From positions 310,527-374,526 of the forward strand of contig JALHQH010000007.1 in NCBI GenBank assembly GCA_022842065.1: a DNA stretch of 64,000 bases, in the 5' to 3' direction. The stretch is from Caldilineaceae bacterium. Lineage in GTDB: Bacteria; Chloroflexota; Anaerolineae; Caldilineales; Caldilineaceae. Positions within the stretch are counted from its first letter, which is position 1; every line of letters starts with the position of its first letter. Below, piece by piece: positions 22,754 through 31,159 of the stretch. A program made the position numbers and the translations under genes. Below the pieces are notes generated by a model, which was not told the origin of the DNA, ran no database searches, and saw only the letters and a program-made list of their open reading frames with translations.

Positions 22754-25732
22754 ATGAAAATTCAATTCGACGCCAATCAACCCTTCCAACTGGATGCTGT
22801 GGCCGCCATCACCGACCTGTTCGAGGGACAGCCGCAAGGCGCGCCAGAGTACGCCGTGATCAACCTGGGCAACATGGAAGGTCTCTTCGCCGGCCAGGAG
22901 CGCACCGAACTGGGCGCGGGCAACCGTCTGCTGCTGGCCGAGGAGAAGCTGCATACCAATCTGCGCACCGTCCAGACGCGCAATGACATCGAAGTGCCCG
23001 ATCCCGTCGCGCCGCTGGAAGCTTGGGAACTCTTCGACAGTCCGGCCAATGTGGCGCGTCTGTGCCCCCATTTCTCAGTCGAGATGGAGACCGGCACCGG
23101 CAAGACCTATGTCTACTTGCGCACCATCTTCGAGTTGTCGCGACGCTATGGTTTTCAAAAGTTTATTATCGTCGTGCCCAGTGTTGCCATTCGCGAAGGT
23201 GTGCTCAAGAACATCGAGATTACCGCCGAGCATTTCCGCGTGCTCTACAACAATCTGCCCTTTGAGCATTTTGTCTACGACGCCCGCAAAGTCAACCGCT
23301 TACGCCAATTCGCAACCAGCAACACCCTGCAAATTCTCGTCATCAACATTGACGCCTTCCGCAAAAACTTCACCGGCACCGAAGCCGAGCAGAAGAGCAA
23401 CGTCATCTACAAGGAGAGCGACAAACTGTCGGGCCGCCAACCGATCGAGTTTGTCCAAGCAGCGCGACCGATTGTAATCATCGATGAGCCACAAAGTGTG
23501 GATAGCACCGACAAAGCCCAGGAAGCGATCAAGGCGCTCAACCCGCTCTGCACCCTACGCTACTCGGCCACCCATCGCAACCGCTATAACCTCATCTATC
23601 GGCTCGACCCCATACGCGCCTTTGAACTCAAGTTGGTCAAGCAGATCGTCGTTGCCAGCGCGGTGGCCGAGGGCGCAGCCAATCTGCCCTTTGTGCGCGT
23701 GGAGGCGATTGACTGCAAAAAGGGCATCAAAGCCAAAGTACGCATTCATGTGCAGGCGACTGACGGTCCCAAGGAGAAGTCATTTACGATCAAGCAGAGC
23801 GCCGATCTCTTTCTGCTCTCTGGTGAACGGACCAACTATGCTCATGGCTTTTCCATCGCCGAGATCAACGCCGAACCGGGCAATGAGTTTATTCGCTTTA
23901 ATAATGGGCGCAGCCTGCGTTTGGGTGAGGAAATGGGCGGCATGAGCGAAGAGGTCTGGCGCGCGCAGATCAAACATACAATTAAGCGCCACCTGGAGAA
24001 GGAGTTGCAAGTACAGCAGCGCGGGATCAAAGTGCTCTCACTCTTCTTCATTGATCGTGTAGCGAATTATCGCGACTACGATGACACTGGACAACCGGTA
24101 GCTGGTAAATTTGCCTTGGCCTTTGCCGCCGAATTGACCGCCTTGGCCAAAGAGCCACGTTACCAGTCACTATCTTGGCTGCAACAGCCGTTAGAGAAGT
24201 TGCACAACGGCTACTTCGCCCAGGATAAGAAAGGGATCCTCAAGGATACGCGTGGCGACACCCAAGCCGATGACGAGGTTTATAATCTGATCATGAAGGA
24301 GAAGGAGCGTCTGCTTGCCCTTGATGAACCTTTACGTTTCATTTTCAGCCATTCGGCCTTGCGCGAAGGGTGGGACAACCCCAACGTCTTTCAGATCTGC
24401 ACGCTCAATGAAACCAGAAGCGCCGTCAAGAAGCGCCAGGAGATTGGCCGTGGTCTGCGTTTGCCGGTAGACCAAAATGGACAGCGGGTTTTTGACGAAT
24501 CGGTGAACAAGCTCTATGTCATGGCCAATGAAAGCTATGAAGATTTTGCACGCGCCCTGCAAACCGAGTACGAAGAAGAGTGCGGTGTCACCTTTGGCAA
24601 GGTACCACTGCTTGCGTTGGCTAAGTTAACGCAGGTGATGAATGGCGTTGAGCAGCCCATTGGGCGCACTGCCGCCACCGCCATCCAGCAGGCATTGGTT
24701 GCCCAAAACATGCTCGATGCCGATGGTCGCATTCAACCGGCCTTTGACCCCAAGCGCCAAGGGTTTAACCTCGTTCTGCCCCCCGATCAACAAGCCCTGG
24801 CGCCAGCCGTGATCGATCTGCTTGCCTCCTACCAGATTGAGCGGCACATTCGCAAGGAGCGCGATGAGGGCGTGAATCGGCTCAAGAAAGCAGTAACGCT
24901 CAGTTCCGAGTTTCAAGCGCTTTGGGAGCAGATCAGGCCCAAGACCACCTATCGTGTCGAATTTTCCACGGACGAATTAGTGCTGAAGGCGATTGCGGCC
25001 CTCAATCGTATGCCGCACATCGAAATTCCACGCATCCTCATCAATGCGGGACAATTTAGTCTGCGTAAAGGTGGCATCACCGCCGCAGCAGTGAGCGTGG
25101 CCGAAGAAAAAGTCCCCTACGCGGCCCAGCCTATGCCCGATCTGTTGGCTTATCTGCAGAATGAAACCGAACTCACGCGCTCTACGTTGGTACGCATCCT
25201 CAAAGGCTCTGGAAAACTCAACGAGTTCTTCAACAACCCGCAGCGCTTTATGGACGCGGTCGCGGCGATTCTCAAGGATGAATTACACCGGCTACTCGTA
25301 GATGGCATCAAATATGAACGGATCGCTAGCGGCAGGGTAGATGCGGCCTGGGAGATGCTGCTCTTCAAAAACGAGGAATTGATCGACCACTTGACTGCAC
25401 TCCAAGTCGACAAATCGGTCTACGAATATGTGGTCTACGAATCCGAAGTGGAGCGCGAATTTGCAAAACAATTGAATGAGCGCGAAGACATCAAACTCTT
25501 CGTCAAATTACCCGGCTGGTTTACGATCGACACACCCGTTGGCAAATACAATCCCGACTGGGCGATCCTCAAACATGATGACCACGCGCTCTATCTGGTA
25601 CGCGAAACCAAAAGCACCCCCAACTTTCTCAAGCTGCGCAACAGCGAAGCTGACAAAGTACGCTGCGGACAGAAACACTTTGACGCATTAGGCGTTTCAT
25701 TCGATGTCGTTGCAACCGCCGCGGTTGTATAA
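22754..25732 (+). CDS. Type III restriction endonuclease subunit Res (DEAD/DEAH helicase-nuclease)
   Basis: A 992-residue SF2 helicase-nuclease. Walker A is ETGTGKTYVYLR (about 110), motif II is IIDEPQSVD (about 241; the DEPQ form is characteristic of type III Res), and motif VI is RQEIGRGLRLPVD (about 560). The C-terminal PD-(D/E)XK nuclease has NPDWAI (about 933) and VRETKS (about 949). Type III Res cuts only when complexed with Mod, which supplies target recognition. With mod truncated, the protein is probably inactive or partners with another Mod. The coding sequence itself looks intact. Confidence 0.93.
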   Translation: MKIQFDANQPFQLDAVAAITDLFEGQPQGAPEYAVINLGNMEGLFAGQERTELGAGNRLLLAEEKLHTNLRTVQTRNDIEVPDPVAPLEAWELFDSPANVARLCPHFSVEMETGTGKTYVYLRTIFELSRRYGFQKFIIVVPSVAIREGVLKNIEITAEHFRVLYNNLPFEHFVYDARKVNRLRQFATSNTLQILVINIDAFRKNFTGTEAEQKSNVIYKESDKLSGRQPIEFVQAARPIVIIDEPQSVDSTDKAQEAIKALNPLCTLRYSATHRNRYNLIYRLDPIRAFELKLVKQIVVASAVAEGAANLPFVRVEAIDCKKGIKAKVRIHVQATDGPKEKSFTIKQSADLFLLSGERTNYAHGFSIAEINAEPGNEFIRFNNGRSLRLGEEMGGMSEEVWRAQIKHTIKRHLEKELQVQQRGIKVLSLFFIDRVANYRDYDDTGQPVAGKFALAFAAELTALAKEPRYQSLSWLQQPLEKLHNGYFAQDKKGILKDTRGDTQADDEVYNLIMKEKERLLALDEPLRFIFSHSALREGWDNPNVFQICTLNETRSAVKKRQEIGRGLRLPVDQNGQRVFDESVNKLYVMANESYEDFARALQTEYEEECGVTFGKVPLLALAKLTQVMNGVEQPIGRTAATAIQQALVAQNMLDADGRIQPAFDPKRQGFNLVLPPDQQALAPAVIDLLASYQIERHIRKERDEGVNRLKKAVTLSSEFQALWEQIRPKTTYRVEFSTDELVLKAIAALNRMPHIEIPRILINAGQFSLRKGGITAAAVSVAEEKVPYAAQPMPDLLAYLQNETELTRSTLVRILKGSGKLNEFFNNPQRFMDAVAAILKDELHRLLVDGIKYERIASGRVDAAWEMLLFKNEELIDHLTALQVDKSVYEYVVYESEVEREFAKQLNEREDIKLFVKLPGWFTIDTPVGKYNPDWAILKHDDHALYLVRETKSTPNFLKLRNSEADKVRCGQKHFDALGVSFDVVATAAVV

Positions 25733-25757
25733 TAACATCTTGAAAGCCGGTAAAAAA

Positions 25758-25855
25758 TCTACCGCGAAGGGCGCAAAGATCGCAGAGGAAACACCAAGAC
25801 TTCTTCTGGCTTTTCTTGTTTTCTTCGCGCTCTTTGCGCCCTTCGCGGTAGAAAA
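25758..25855. repeat. CTACCGCGAAG palindromic element, last copy
   Basis: CTACCGCGAAGGGCGCAAAG and the complementary right arm CTTTGCGCCCTTCGCGGTAG enclose a short loop. This is the best-preserved short copy. It closes the defence cluster and may act as terminator for both res and the convergent CLC gene. Confidence 0.9.
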
Positions 25856-25858
25856 TCC

Positions 25859-28210
25859 TTATCTAACCCCCCGCACCAGCCCATACAACAACCCGCGCCG
25901 ACTAGCCAACCCGACCACGCGCCCCGCGCCATCGACCACCGGCAGCCGTTTGATCCGGTGGTCGATCAAGAGCCGGATGGCGTCAGAAATTTTGTCCTCG
26001 GTGGTGACACTGAGGATGGGGGTGGTCATCAATTCGGCGGCGGTTTGGGGTAGATCCGGTGGGGTCTCCTGCCCATGTAAGGCGGCTAAGACCTCATCGC
26101 GCTGCGCCGGATCGACATTACGCGCCAGGTCGCTTTCGCTGATCATGCCCAGCGGTGCGCCATTGGCATCGACGACCACGGCGCGCAGTTGGAGGGCACG
26201 CTGCAACTGCGGTAAAAGCTGGGCCAGTGGCGTTGTGGCAGCCACGGTCACCGCTTCCTCCAGTTCGACTGTGCCAACTCGTGCGTCCCAATCAAAAAAG
26301 GCCGAGGCGTCTTTGCTGGTCGGTGGCAGTTGAAAGACGAGGGCGCGCAAAATGTCGGAGCGGGTCAACAGCCCCACCAGTCGCGCTTGCTGGTCGACAA
26401 CAGGCAACCGCTTCCAGTTTCCTTCGCGCATGAGGGTCAACGCGGCGCTGATCGGGGCATCGGCGGCAATGGTGGCAACGGGTTGTGACATGACCTGGCT
26501 GACGTTGATCTGCGCGGCGCGAGCCAGCAAAGGGGTGCGGGCAGCAACGGTCAGTTGTCCGATCTGGTGCAGATTGTAGCCCAAGCCATGACGCAGCAGA
26601 TCATTATCGCTGACAATGCCAACGACCTGTCCGGCGGGGTTGAGCACCGGTACCGCGCGCACCCCCGCGCGCAAGGCACTGGTAATCACTGTCGCCAGGG
26701 TCTCGGCGGCCGTGACACCGACAACGGCGGTCGTCATCAGGCTGCGCACGGGTTGCATCTCCAACGTACGGGTCAGCCTGGGCAACGGTGGCAGCCAGCC
26801 CCCATAGCGCGTACGCAGCGTGCGCAGATTCTCATCTGGTTGTAGATCCAGCACCGCGATCTTGGGTTGATGCACGCGCTGGGTGACATAAATCCCGCGA
26901 TGCCCCGAACCCAAATAGGCGACCACACAGCCGAAAAAGAGATAGGGAATCGCGCCGCCGCCAAAGAGTTCGATGCCCATGATCGCGCAGGCCAGCGGGG
27001 TGTTACTCGCCCCGGCAAAGACTGCGACGAGGCCAACCGATGCTAATAGCGCGGGGGGCAGATCAAGCGGTCCACTCAGGGCATGACCCAAAGTTGCGCC
27101 AATCACAAAGAGCGGGGTCACTTCGCCGCCCAGATAGCCAGTGCCCAGGGTAACGGCGGTAAAAAGGAGCTTTAGGGCAAAAGCCCAGGGCACCACCCCG
27201 GTGCCCGCCACACTGTCGGCAATCAAGGGCAGGCTAAGGCCGAGATAATCACGGGTACCAACCAGCCAGGTCAACCCGATCACCGCCACGCCACCAATCA
27301 CCGGGTAAAGCGGGGTCCAGGTTGTTGTGCGACTCACGAGTAGCTTGATGCCGTGGGTCAACTCGACAAAGATCAGGCTGGTCAAGCCAAAGGCGATGCC
27401 CGCCAGCCCCACCTTGGCCAGCAGCAGCAGTTCAAGCGGGGTTAAGGCCAGCGCGGGATAGTGGACATGCGGTGTACCCCAGGCGCGTGCCACCCAATCG
27501 CCAATAAAGGAAGCGACCAGGCAAGGGATCAGTCCATCATAGCGAATGCGCCCCATGCCCTGCACCTCCATGCCAAAGACAAAGCCGGCCACGGGTACCC
27601 CAAAGACCGAACCAAAGCCACCACTGATGCCGGCCATGAGCAGCAAGCGGCGATCTTCACCGCTCAGCCCCAACAGGCGGCGGACCCCATCGGCCAGACT
27701 GGCCCCCATCTGGATCGCGGTGCCTTCGCGGCCGGCAGAGCCGCCACCAAGGTGGGTGGCAATCGTGCCAAGTAAGACCAAGGGGGCCATGCGCAGTGGA
27801 ATCCGAGCACGGTTATGGTTGACCTCATCAATCACCAGGTTATTGCCCAGCGCGGCGGTGCCGCCAAAGCGATAGTAGAGCCAACCCATCCCTAGCCCGA
27901 CCAGCGGTAGCGCATAGAGCAAGGCTGGGTACGCCAATCGGGTTGCCGTTGCCCAGGCCAACGAGGTTAGAAAGATCCACGCGGCGGTGCCGGCCAAAGC
28001 GCCGACCAGGCTGCCCAGTAGTACCCAGCGCGCCCCATTATACAGAAACGCCAGCAGGTCATGCCCGCGAAAGGCGAAGAGTTCGTTGGCACTTTGATAA
28101 AGTTGGCCCTGCCAGGCGCGGCGGCGGGCACGCGCGGTGGCCTGTTGGGCGCGCACGACACCAGTGGTGGATAAGCGATCCGTCTTGTCAGGCTGCTTTT
28201 TGATCATCAT
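25859..28210 (-). CDS. CLC-F-type fluoride/proton antiporter fused to four CBS motifs
   Basis: A CLC-fold membrane protein of 783 residues. In place of the chloride-type GSGIP and GREGP it has GNNLVIDE (122-129) and GREGT (160-164), and GGEVTPLF (361-368) replaces GxFxP. The gating Glu is E162. These changes are those described for the fluoride-specific CLC-F branch. About ten membrane helices run from 60 to 440. Four CBS motifs follow (about 486-541, 571-622, 645-696, 724-778), i.e. two Bateman modules. Bacterial CLC-F proteins usually end after the membrane domain, so this tail is unusual. RBS AGGAG precedes the ATG. A fluoride riboswitch lies directly upstream, supporting export of F-. Confidence 0.9.
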   Translation of the reverse strand: MMIKKQPDKTDRLSTTGVVRAQQATARARRRAWQGQLYQSANELFAFRGHDLLAFLYNGARWVLLGSLVGALAGTAAWIFLTSLAWATATRLAYPALLYALPLVGLGMGWLYYRFGGTAALGNNLVIDEVNHNRARIPLRMAPLVLLGTIATHLGGGSAGREGTAIQMGASLADGVRRLLGLSGEDRRLLLMAGISGGFGSVFGVPVAGFVFGMEVQGMGRIRYDGLIPCLVASFIGDWVARAWGTPHVHYPALALTPLELLLLAKVGLAGIAFGLTSLIFVELTHGIKLLVSRTTTWTPLYPVIGGVAVIGLTWLVGTRDYLGLSLPLIADSVAGTGVVPWAFALKLLFTAVTLGTGYLGGEVTPLFVIGATLGHALSGPLDLPPALLASVGLVAVFAGASNTPLACAIMGIELFGGGAIPYLFFGCVVAYLGSGHRGIYVTQRVHQPKIAVLDLQPDENLRTLRTRYGGWLPPLPRLTRTLEMQPVRSLMTTAVVGVTAAETLATVITSALRAGVRAVPVLNPAGQVVGIVSDNDLLRHGLGYNLHQIGQLTVAARTPLLARAAQINVSQVMSQPVATIAADAPISAALTLMREGNWKRLPVVDQQARLVGLLTRSDILRALVFQLPPTSKDASAFFDWDARVGTVELEEAVTVAATTPLAQLLPQLQRALQLRAVVVDANGAPLGMISESDLARNVDPAQRDEVLAALHGQETPPDLPQTAAELMTTPILSVTTEDKISDAIRLLIDHRIKRLPVVDGAGRVVGLASRRGLLYGLVRGVR

Positions 28211-28247
28211 CCGCTCCTAAGGTCAAGGGTCCCAATGGAACCAAAAT

Positions 28248-28303
28248 AAAAAAATAGCTTCTACAGTGGCGACCTGAAATCAGGTCAGCCCTGTAGAAGC
28301 TAT
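28248..28303 (-). terminator. Riboswitch-controlled intrinsic terminator
   Basis: In RNA sense, AUAGCUUCUACAG (28303-28291) pairs with CUGUAGAAGCUAU (28266-28254), with an inner GACCUG/CAGGUC stem, followed by UUUUUUU (28254-28248). The 5' arm is the same sequence that closes the fluoride aptamer, so aptamer and terminator exclude each other. This predicts termination without fluoride and read-through with fluoride. Confidence 0.88.
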
Positions 28304-28346
28304 CAGCCTGGTCGCGCCAGACAAAAATTGGTGAGCCTCATCACCT
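28293..28346 (-). ncRNA. Fluoride riboswitch aptamer (crcB motif)
   Basis: Read on the minus strand: AGGUGAUGAGGCUCACC forms the first stem with the conserved GAUG-containing loop. Then come AA, a U-tract and a hairpin GUCUGG-CGCG-CCAGGC, followed by CUGAUAGCUUCUAC. The GAGGC of the loop can pair with GCUUC for the pseudoknot. The layout and the fixed positions match the fluoride aptamer as I recall it from Thermotoga (GGCGAUGAGGC ... GGCUGAUGGCCUCUAC). The next gene downstream is the CLC-F antiporter. Confidence 0.93.
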
Positions 28347-28450
28347 GTCGTGGCGATCATGTGCCACGGCGATTAAGTTCTATGGTAGCACAATCAGGTG
28401 ACGCAGGCAAGCTGATGGCCACTGTGAGGTTTTCATCCGGCCCCACAGAC

Positions 28451-28498
28451 TAGACCGCAGTGTAGACCGCAGTGTAGACCGCAGTGTAGACCGCAGTG
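28451..28498. repeat. Four perfect tandem copies of TAGACCGCAGTG
   Basis: A 12-bp unit is repeated four times without change, followed by a diverging TAGTCTGCATCC. It lies between the riboswitch region and the stop codon of the FmdE-like gene (28536). The complement GCGGTCTACTG reappears at 28532-28542, so a hairpin can form. Confidence 0.9.
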
Positions 28499-28535
28499 TA
28501 GTCTGCATCCTCGGATGTGCACGACACGTTGCGGT

Positions 28536-29105
28536 CTACTGATAATACCCAGGCCCTGCACAAGCGCGACAGAGCAGACGGCCACCGACTAACTGTTCGC
28601 GCTCGTTGATGATCTCTTCGCCACACTGCGCGCAATTGACGCGTACACCGGCCCGGCTCACAATTGCCGCCACCGGCGTCGTCAAGGTAACGGTCTGCAG
28701 GGTCAACAGTTCTGCTGCCGGCATAATCTGGTAGGCTTGCAGTTGGGCAAAGTAGTGGCGGGGCTCGTCAACCGCATAGGCGTAAGCCTTTTCTCGCACA
28801 TCCAGTTGGGGCGCAATGCGGACAGCCGCGGCCGTTTTAGTATCAATAAAAGTGGCCGCAATTTTGCCATAATCCTCGACACGCAACGTGCGATGGCCAA
28901 CCGTGCAACCAGTGGCAACCTCAATGCCATCGGCAAAACAGCCATCGGTTTCGATGATTACCAGCAACCGTTTATCACGCCGCGGTAAAGGGAGATCCAG
29001 CGCCACCCCACCGGCCAGCCCAATCCGCGCCCCCAAGACCTGGCGCGGACAAAGATGTTGATGGCGCGCCATCGAGATCGCTAAAATTTGCTGTAAATCA
29101 GCCAT
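28536..29105 (-). CDS. FmdE-like protein with C-terminal zinc ribbon
   Basis: A 189-residue protein starting at 29105 (MADLQQILAI). An earlier in-frame start at 29297 would only translate the repeat array and is rejected. The N-terminal FmdE domain has HQHLCPRQVLGARIGLAG, the His-x-His-x3-Cys-like motif, and ETDGCFADGIEVATGCTVG with conserved Cys residues that bind metal. The C-terminal zinc ribbon has CAQCGEEI ... LLCRACAG (CxxC twice). FmdE proteins are associated with molybdenum formylmethanofuran dehydrogenase in methanogens. In bacteria they occur near molybdenum or metal genes and the role is unclear. The PfkB kinase lies upstream across the repeat. Confidence 0.87.
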   Translation of the reverse strand: MADLQQILAISMARHQHLCPRQVLGARIGLAGGVALDLPLPRRDKRLLVIIETDGCFADGIEVATGCTVGHRTLRVEDYGKIAATFIDTKTAAAVRIAPQLDVREKAYAYAVDEPRHYFAQLQAYQIMPAAELLTLQTVTLTTPVAAIVSRAGVRVNCAQCGEEIINEREQLVGGRLLCRACAGPGYYQ

Positions 29106-29126
29106 CGGCTGCTGGGTTCCTTTAAA

Positions 29127-29325
29127 AACGTGAGGTGTGAAACGTGAAACGTGAAACGTGAAACGTGAAACGTGAAACGTGAAACGTGAAACGTGAAACG
29201 TGAAACGTGAAACGTGAAACGTGAAACGTGAAACGTGAAACGTGAAACGTGAAACGTAAGACCTAACGTCGCCTATTGTATAGACTTCACGTTTCACGTT
29301 TTACGTTTTACGTTTCACACCTCAT
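29127..29325. repeat. Large palindromic array of 7-bp GTGAAAC units
   Basis: About 17 tandem GTGAAAC units run from 29138 to 29255. After a 35-bp unique centre come the complementary GTTTCAC / GTTTTAC units (29287-29318). The array separates the PfkB kinase from the FmdE-like gene and is translated as a run of SRFTFHV heptads if read on the minus strand. Confidence 0.92.
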
Positions 29326-30245
29326 TCATCGATCAGTTGGGCAAGCAAGCGATCAAAGTCGGTGCGGGCGAAGAGGCCACCGCTGGGGGAGAGGGCATTG
29401 GCGGCACCGGCGGCGATGCCCCAGGCCAATGCGGCCGCGGCGTCGAGGCCGTGACCTTGGGCAACTAACCAGCCGGCGAGGAAGGCGTCACCACTGCCGG
29501 TGGCGCTGACCGCCGCGACGGCGGGGGCGCGCAGGTGGAGTTGACGGCGCCCGGCGCAGTAAATCGCGCCGCGCGCGCCCAGGGTGATAATCACATGGTC
29601 AACACCGCGCGCTTGTACCGCTTGAGCAGCAGTGTGGACATCATCCAGAAAGGGCAAGGCACGGCCCAGCAGGGCAGCGGCCTCCTCATCGTTGATCTTC
29701 AGACCAGTGGGGTACGCATTGACAGCCTGTGCCAAGGCAGGACCACTGGCATCGACCCAAACGGGGACCCCGGCGGCCAGCACGGCTTCGACTAGATCGC
29801 TTGGTGCATGGGCAGGCGCGCCAGGGGGCAAGCTGCCACAGATACAGACCGCGCTCGCCGCCGGCGCGGCTTCGGCCACATCGTGGACAAATTGCAACCA
29901 CTCGGTGGTGGAAACTTGGGCACCGCGGTCATTGATCACGGTGGCGGGGGTGCCATCTTCACTGACGAGGATCGCGCAGTTGCGTGTCTCACCCGCCGCC
30001 CAGGTCCAACGCGCCGGTAACCCTTCCTGGGCCGCCAGTTCGGCCACCAACTCGCCGCTGCGCCCCCCGACCAATCCCATGACCAGGGTTGCTTCACCCA
30101 AGGTCTGCACGGCGCGGGCCACGTTGAGCCCTTTGCCACCGGCCACGACAATCGTACGCGTGGCGCGATGGACCTGCCCTGGCTGTAGGCTCGGCAACAG
30201 ATAGGTGCGATCCACCGCCACATTGGGCGTTACACAGATAATCAT
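29322..30245 (-). CDS. PfkB-family sugar kinase (1-phosphofructokinase-like)
   Basis: A ribokinase-fold kinase of 307 residues. The N-terminal signature is VAGGKGLNVARAVQTLG and the C-terminal signature is AVSATGSGDAFLAGW, where the Asp is the catalytic base and GSGD forms the anion hole. The N-terminal TPNVAVDRTYLLPSLQPGQVHRA is typical of the 1-phosphofructokinase / tagatose-6-phosphate kinase branch, so the substrate is probably a phosphorylated sugar. The start overlaps the end of the PCuAC lipoprotein gene by 4 nt (ATGA), showing translational coupling. Their functional link is not obvious. Confidence 0.92.
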   Translation of the reverse strand: MIICVTPNVAVDRTYLLPSLQPGQVHRATRTIVVAGGKGLNVARAVQTLGEATLVMGLVGGRSGELVAELAAQEGLPARWTWAAGETRNCAILVSEDGTPATVINDRGAQVSTTEWLQFVHDVAEAAPAASAVCICGSLPPGAPAHAPSDLVEAVLAAGVPVWVDASGPALAQAVNAYPTGLKINDEEAAALLGRALPFLDDVHTAAQAVQARGVDHVIITLGARGAIYCAGRRQLHLRAPAVAAVSATGSGDAFLAGWLVAQGHGLDAAAALAWGIAAGAANALSPSGGLFARTDFDRLLAQLIDE

Positions 30246-31159
30246 GGGACTGTCTTTGTTGGGGTATCAGCCATCATATGGCTACTGTGATCCATCGCCT
30301 GTGTCGCGCCCACCGCGGCCACGGCGATCGGCAAGGTGAGGGCGGGGGCATGTGCAAAGGTCAGCGTCGCGGTAAAGGTATCACCGACCGCTAAGGCTTG
30401 GGTCAACCCAAGCAGCATCACATGTTTGCCATTGGGGAGCAGTTCGAGGGTACCGCCGGCGGGAATCGCAAAGCCTTCCGGCCGCGCCAACATACGCATT
30501 ACATTGTTATCGTTGATGCTTTCATGCATTTCAACCGCCTGGGCAATGGCCGAACTGACACTGAGCAACTGGTCGGCCTGGTCAGTTGGATTGGCAATCG
30601 TCAGGTAAAGGGCCCCATTGCCCCCGGCCAGCGGGGCGGGATAGGCCACAATCTGTTCTACCGTCAACCCAGTGGCCGCGGTCTCATGCTGATGATCCAG
30701 GGAGAGGGCGGCACCGGCGGGCACTTCAATGGCATCTTCACTGGCCGCCACATCAATGTCACGGGTCACCGTTGTGCCATCGGCCAGGGTGATGTTGACC
30801 GTGATAATCCAATCCCCCAGCATGGTGAACTGGAAGGGCAGTTGATAGCTGCCATCACTGCTGCCATCGGCGTCATCGCGCACAGCGTCGGCAAAGACAG
30901 GGGCCATGCCGGCATGACTCATATTGCCCTCCAGCGCGACTTGTGCATCGGTGATGGGCGCGCCAGCGGCGTCCGCCAGGTGGACGCGCAGATAGTCCCC
31001 GGCCAACCCGCCGGGCGCTGGATCTAGCGTGATTTGCAGCTCAGCGCCGGGTGCCGATGGCTCATCAGCACCACAGGCAGCCAGCAAGGTCAATAGCACG
31101 AGTAAGCTCACCAGCAAGAACGGGCGCACAAAAAGGCGCGCTAGCCGTGTCAAGATCAT
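30242..31159 (-). CDS. Lipoprotein with YtkA/FixH-like domain and PCu(A)C copper chaperone domain
   Basis: A 305-residue lipoprotein with signal peptide and lipobox (LVLLTLLAACGADE). Residues about 40-140 form a YtkA/FixH-like beta domain (VHLADAAGAPITDAQVAL ... LGDWIITVNITLADG). Residues about 165-285 are a PCu(A)C domain with the copper ligands: EMHESINDNNVMRML and PNGKHVMLLGL, matching the H(M)X10MX21HXM pattern. PCu(A)C proteins deliver Cu(I) to the CuA centre of cytochrome oxidase or similar sites outside the membrane. A His/Met-rich tail (MDHSSHMM) could add copper sites. It overlaps the kinase start by 4 nt. It diverges from the polyferredoxin operon. Confidence 0.9.
   Translation of the reverse strand: MILTRLARLFVRPFLLVSLLVLLTLLAACGADEPSAPGAELQITLDPAPGGLAGDYLRVHLADAAGAPITDAQVALEGNMSHAGMAPVFADAVRDDADGSSDGSYQLPFQFTMLGDWIITVNITLADGTTVTRDIDVAASEDAIEVPAGAALSLDHQHETAATGLTVEQIVAYPAPLAGGNGALYLTIANPTDQADQLLSVSSAIAQAVEMHESINDNNVMRMLARPEGFAIPAGGTLELLPNGKHVMLLGLTQALAVGDTFTATLTFAHAPALTLPIAVAAVGATQAMDHSSHMMADTPTKTVP

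Noticed and set aside
22564..22986. 140-codon ORF overlapping the start of res
   Set aside because: It runs through a repeat half copy and into res in another frame. Only about 30 codons at its start could be remnant coding sequence.
17288..25732. Complete, functional type III restriction-modification operon, or DISARM
   Set aside because: mod lacks its start and DPPY half; none of the DISARM core genes (drmA, drmB, drmC) are present.
25859..28210. Ordinary chloride channel (ClcA/ClcB)
   Set aside because: The chloride-selectivity motifs GSGIP and GREGP are replaced by CLC-F-type motifs, and a fluoride riboswitch precedes the gene.
29106..29297. N-terminal extension of the FmdE-like protein (SRFTFHV repeats)
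   Set aside because: The 64 extra residues are only the translated GTGAAAC array; the conserved domain starts at MADLQQ (29105).
29127..29325. CRISPR-like array
   Set aside because: The repeats are 7 bp, directly tandem and without unique spacers; no cas genes are present.
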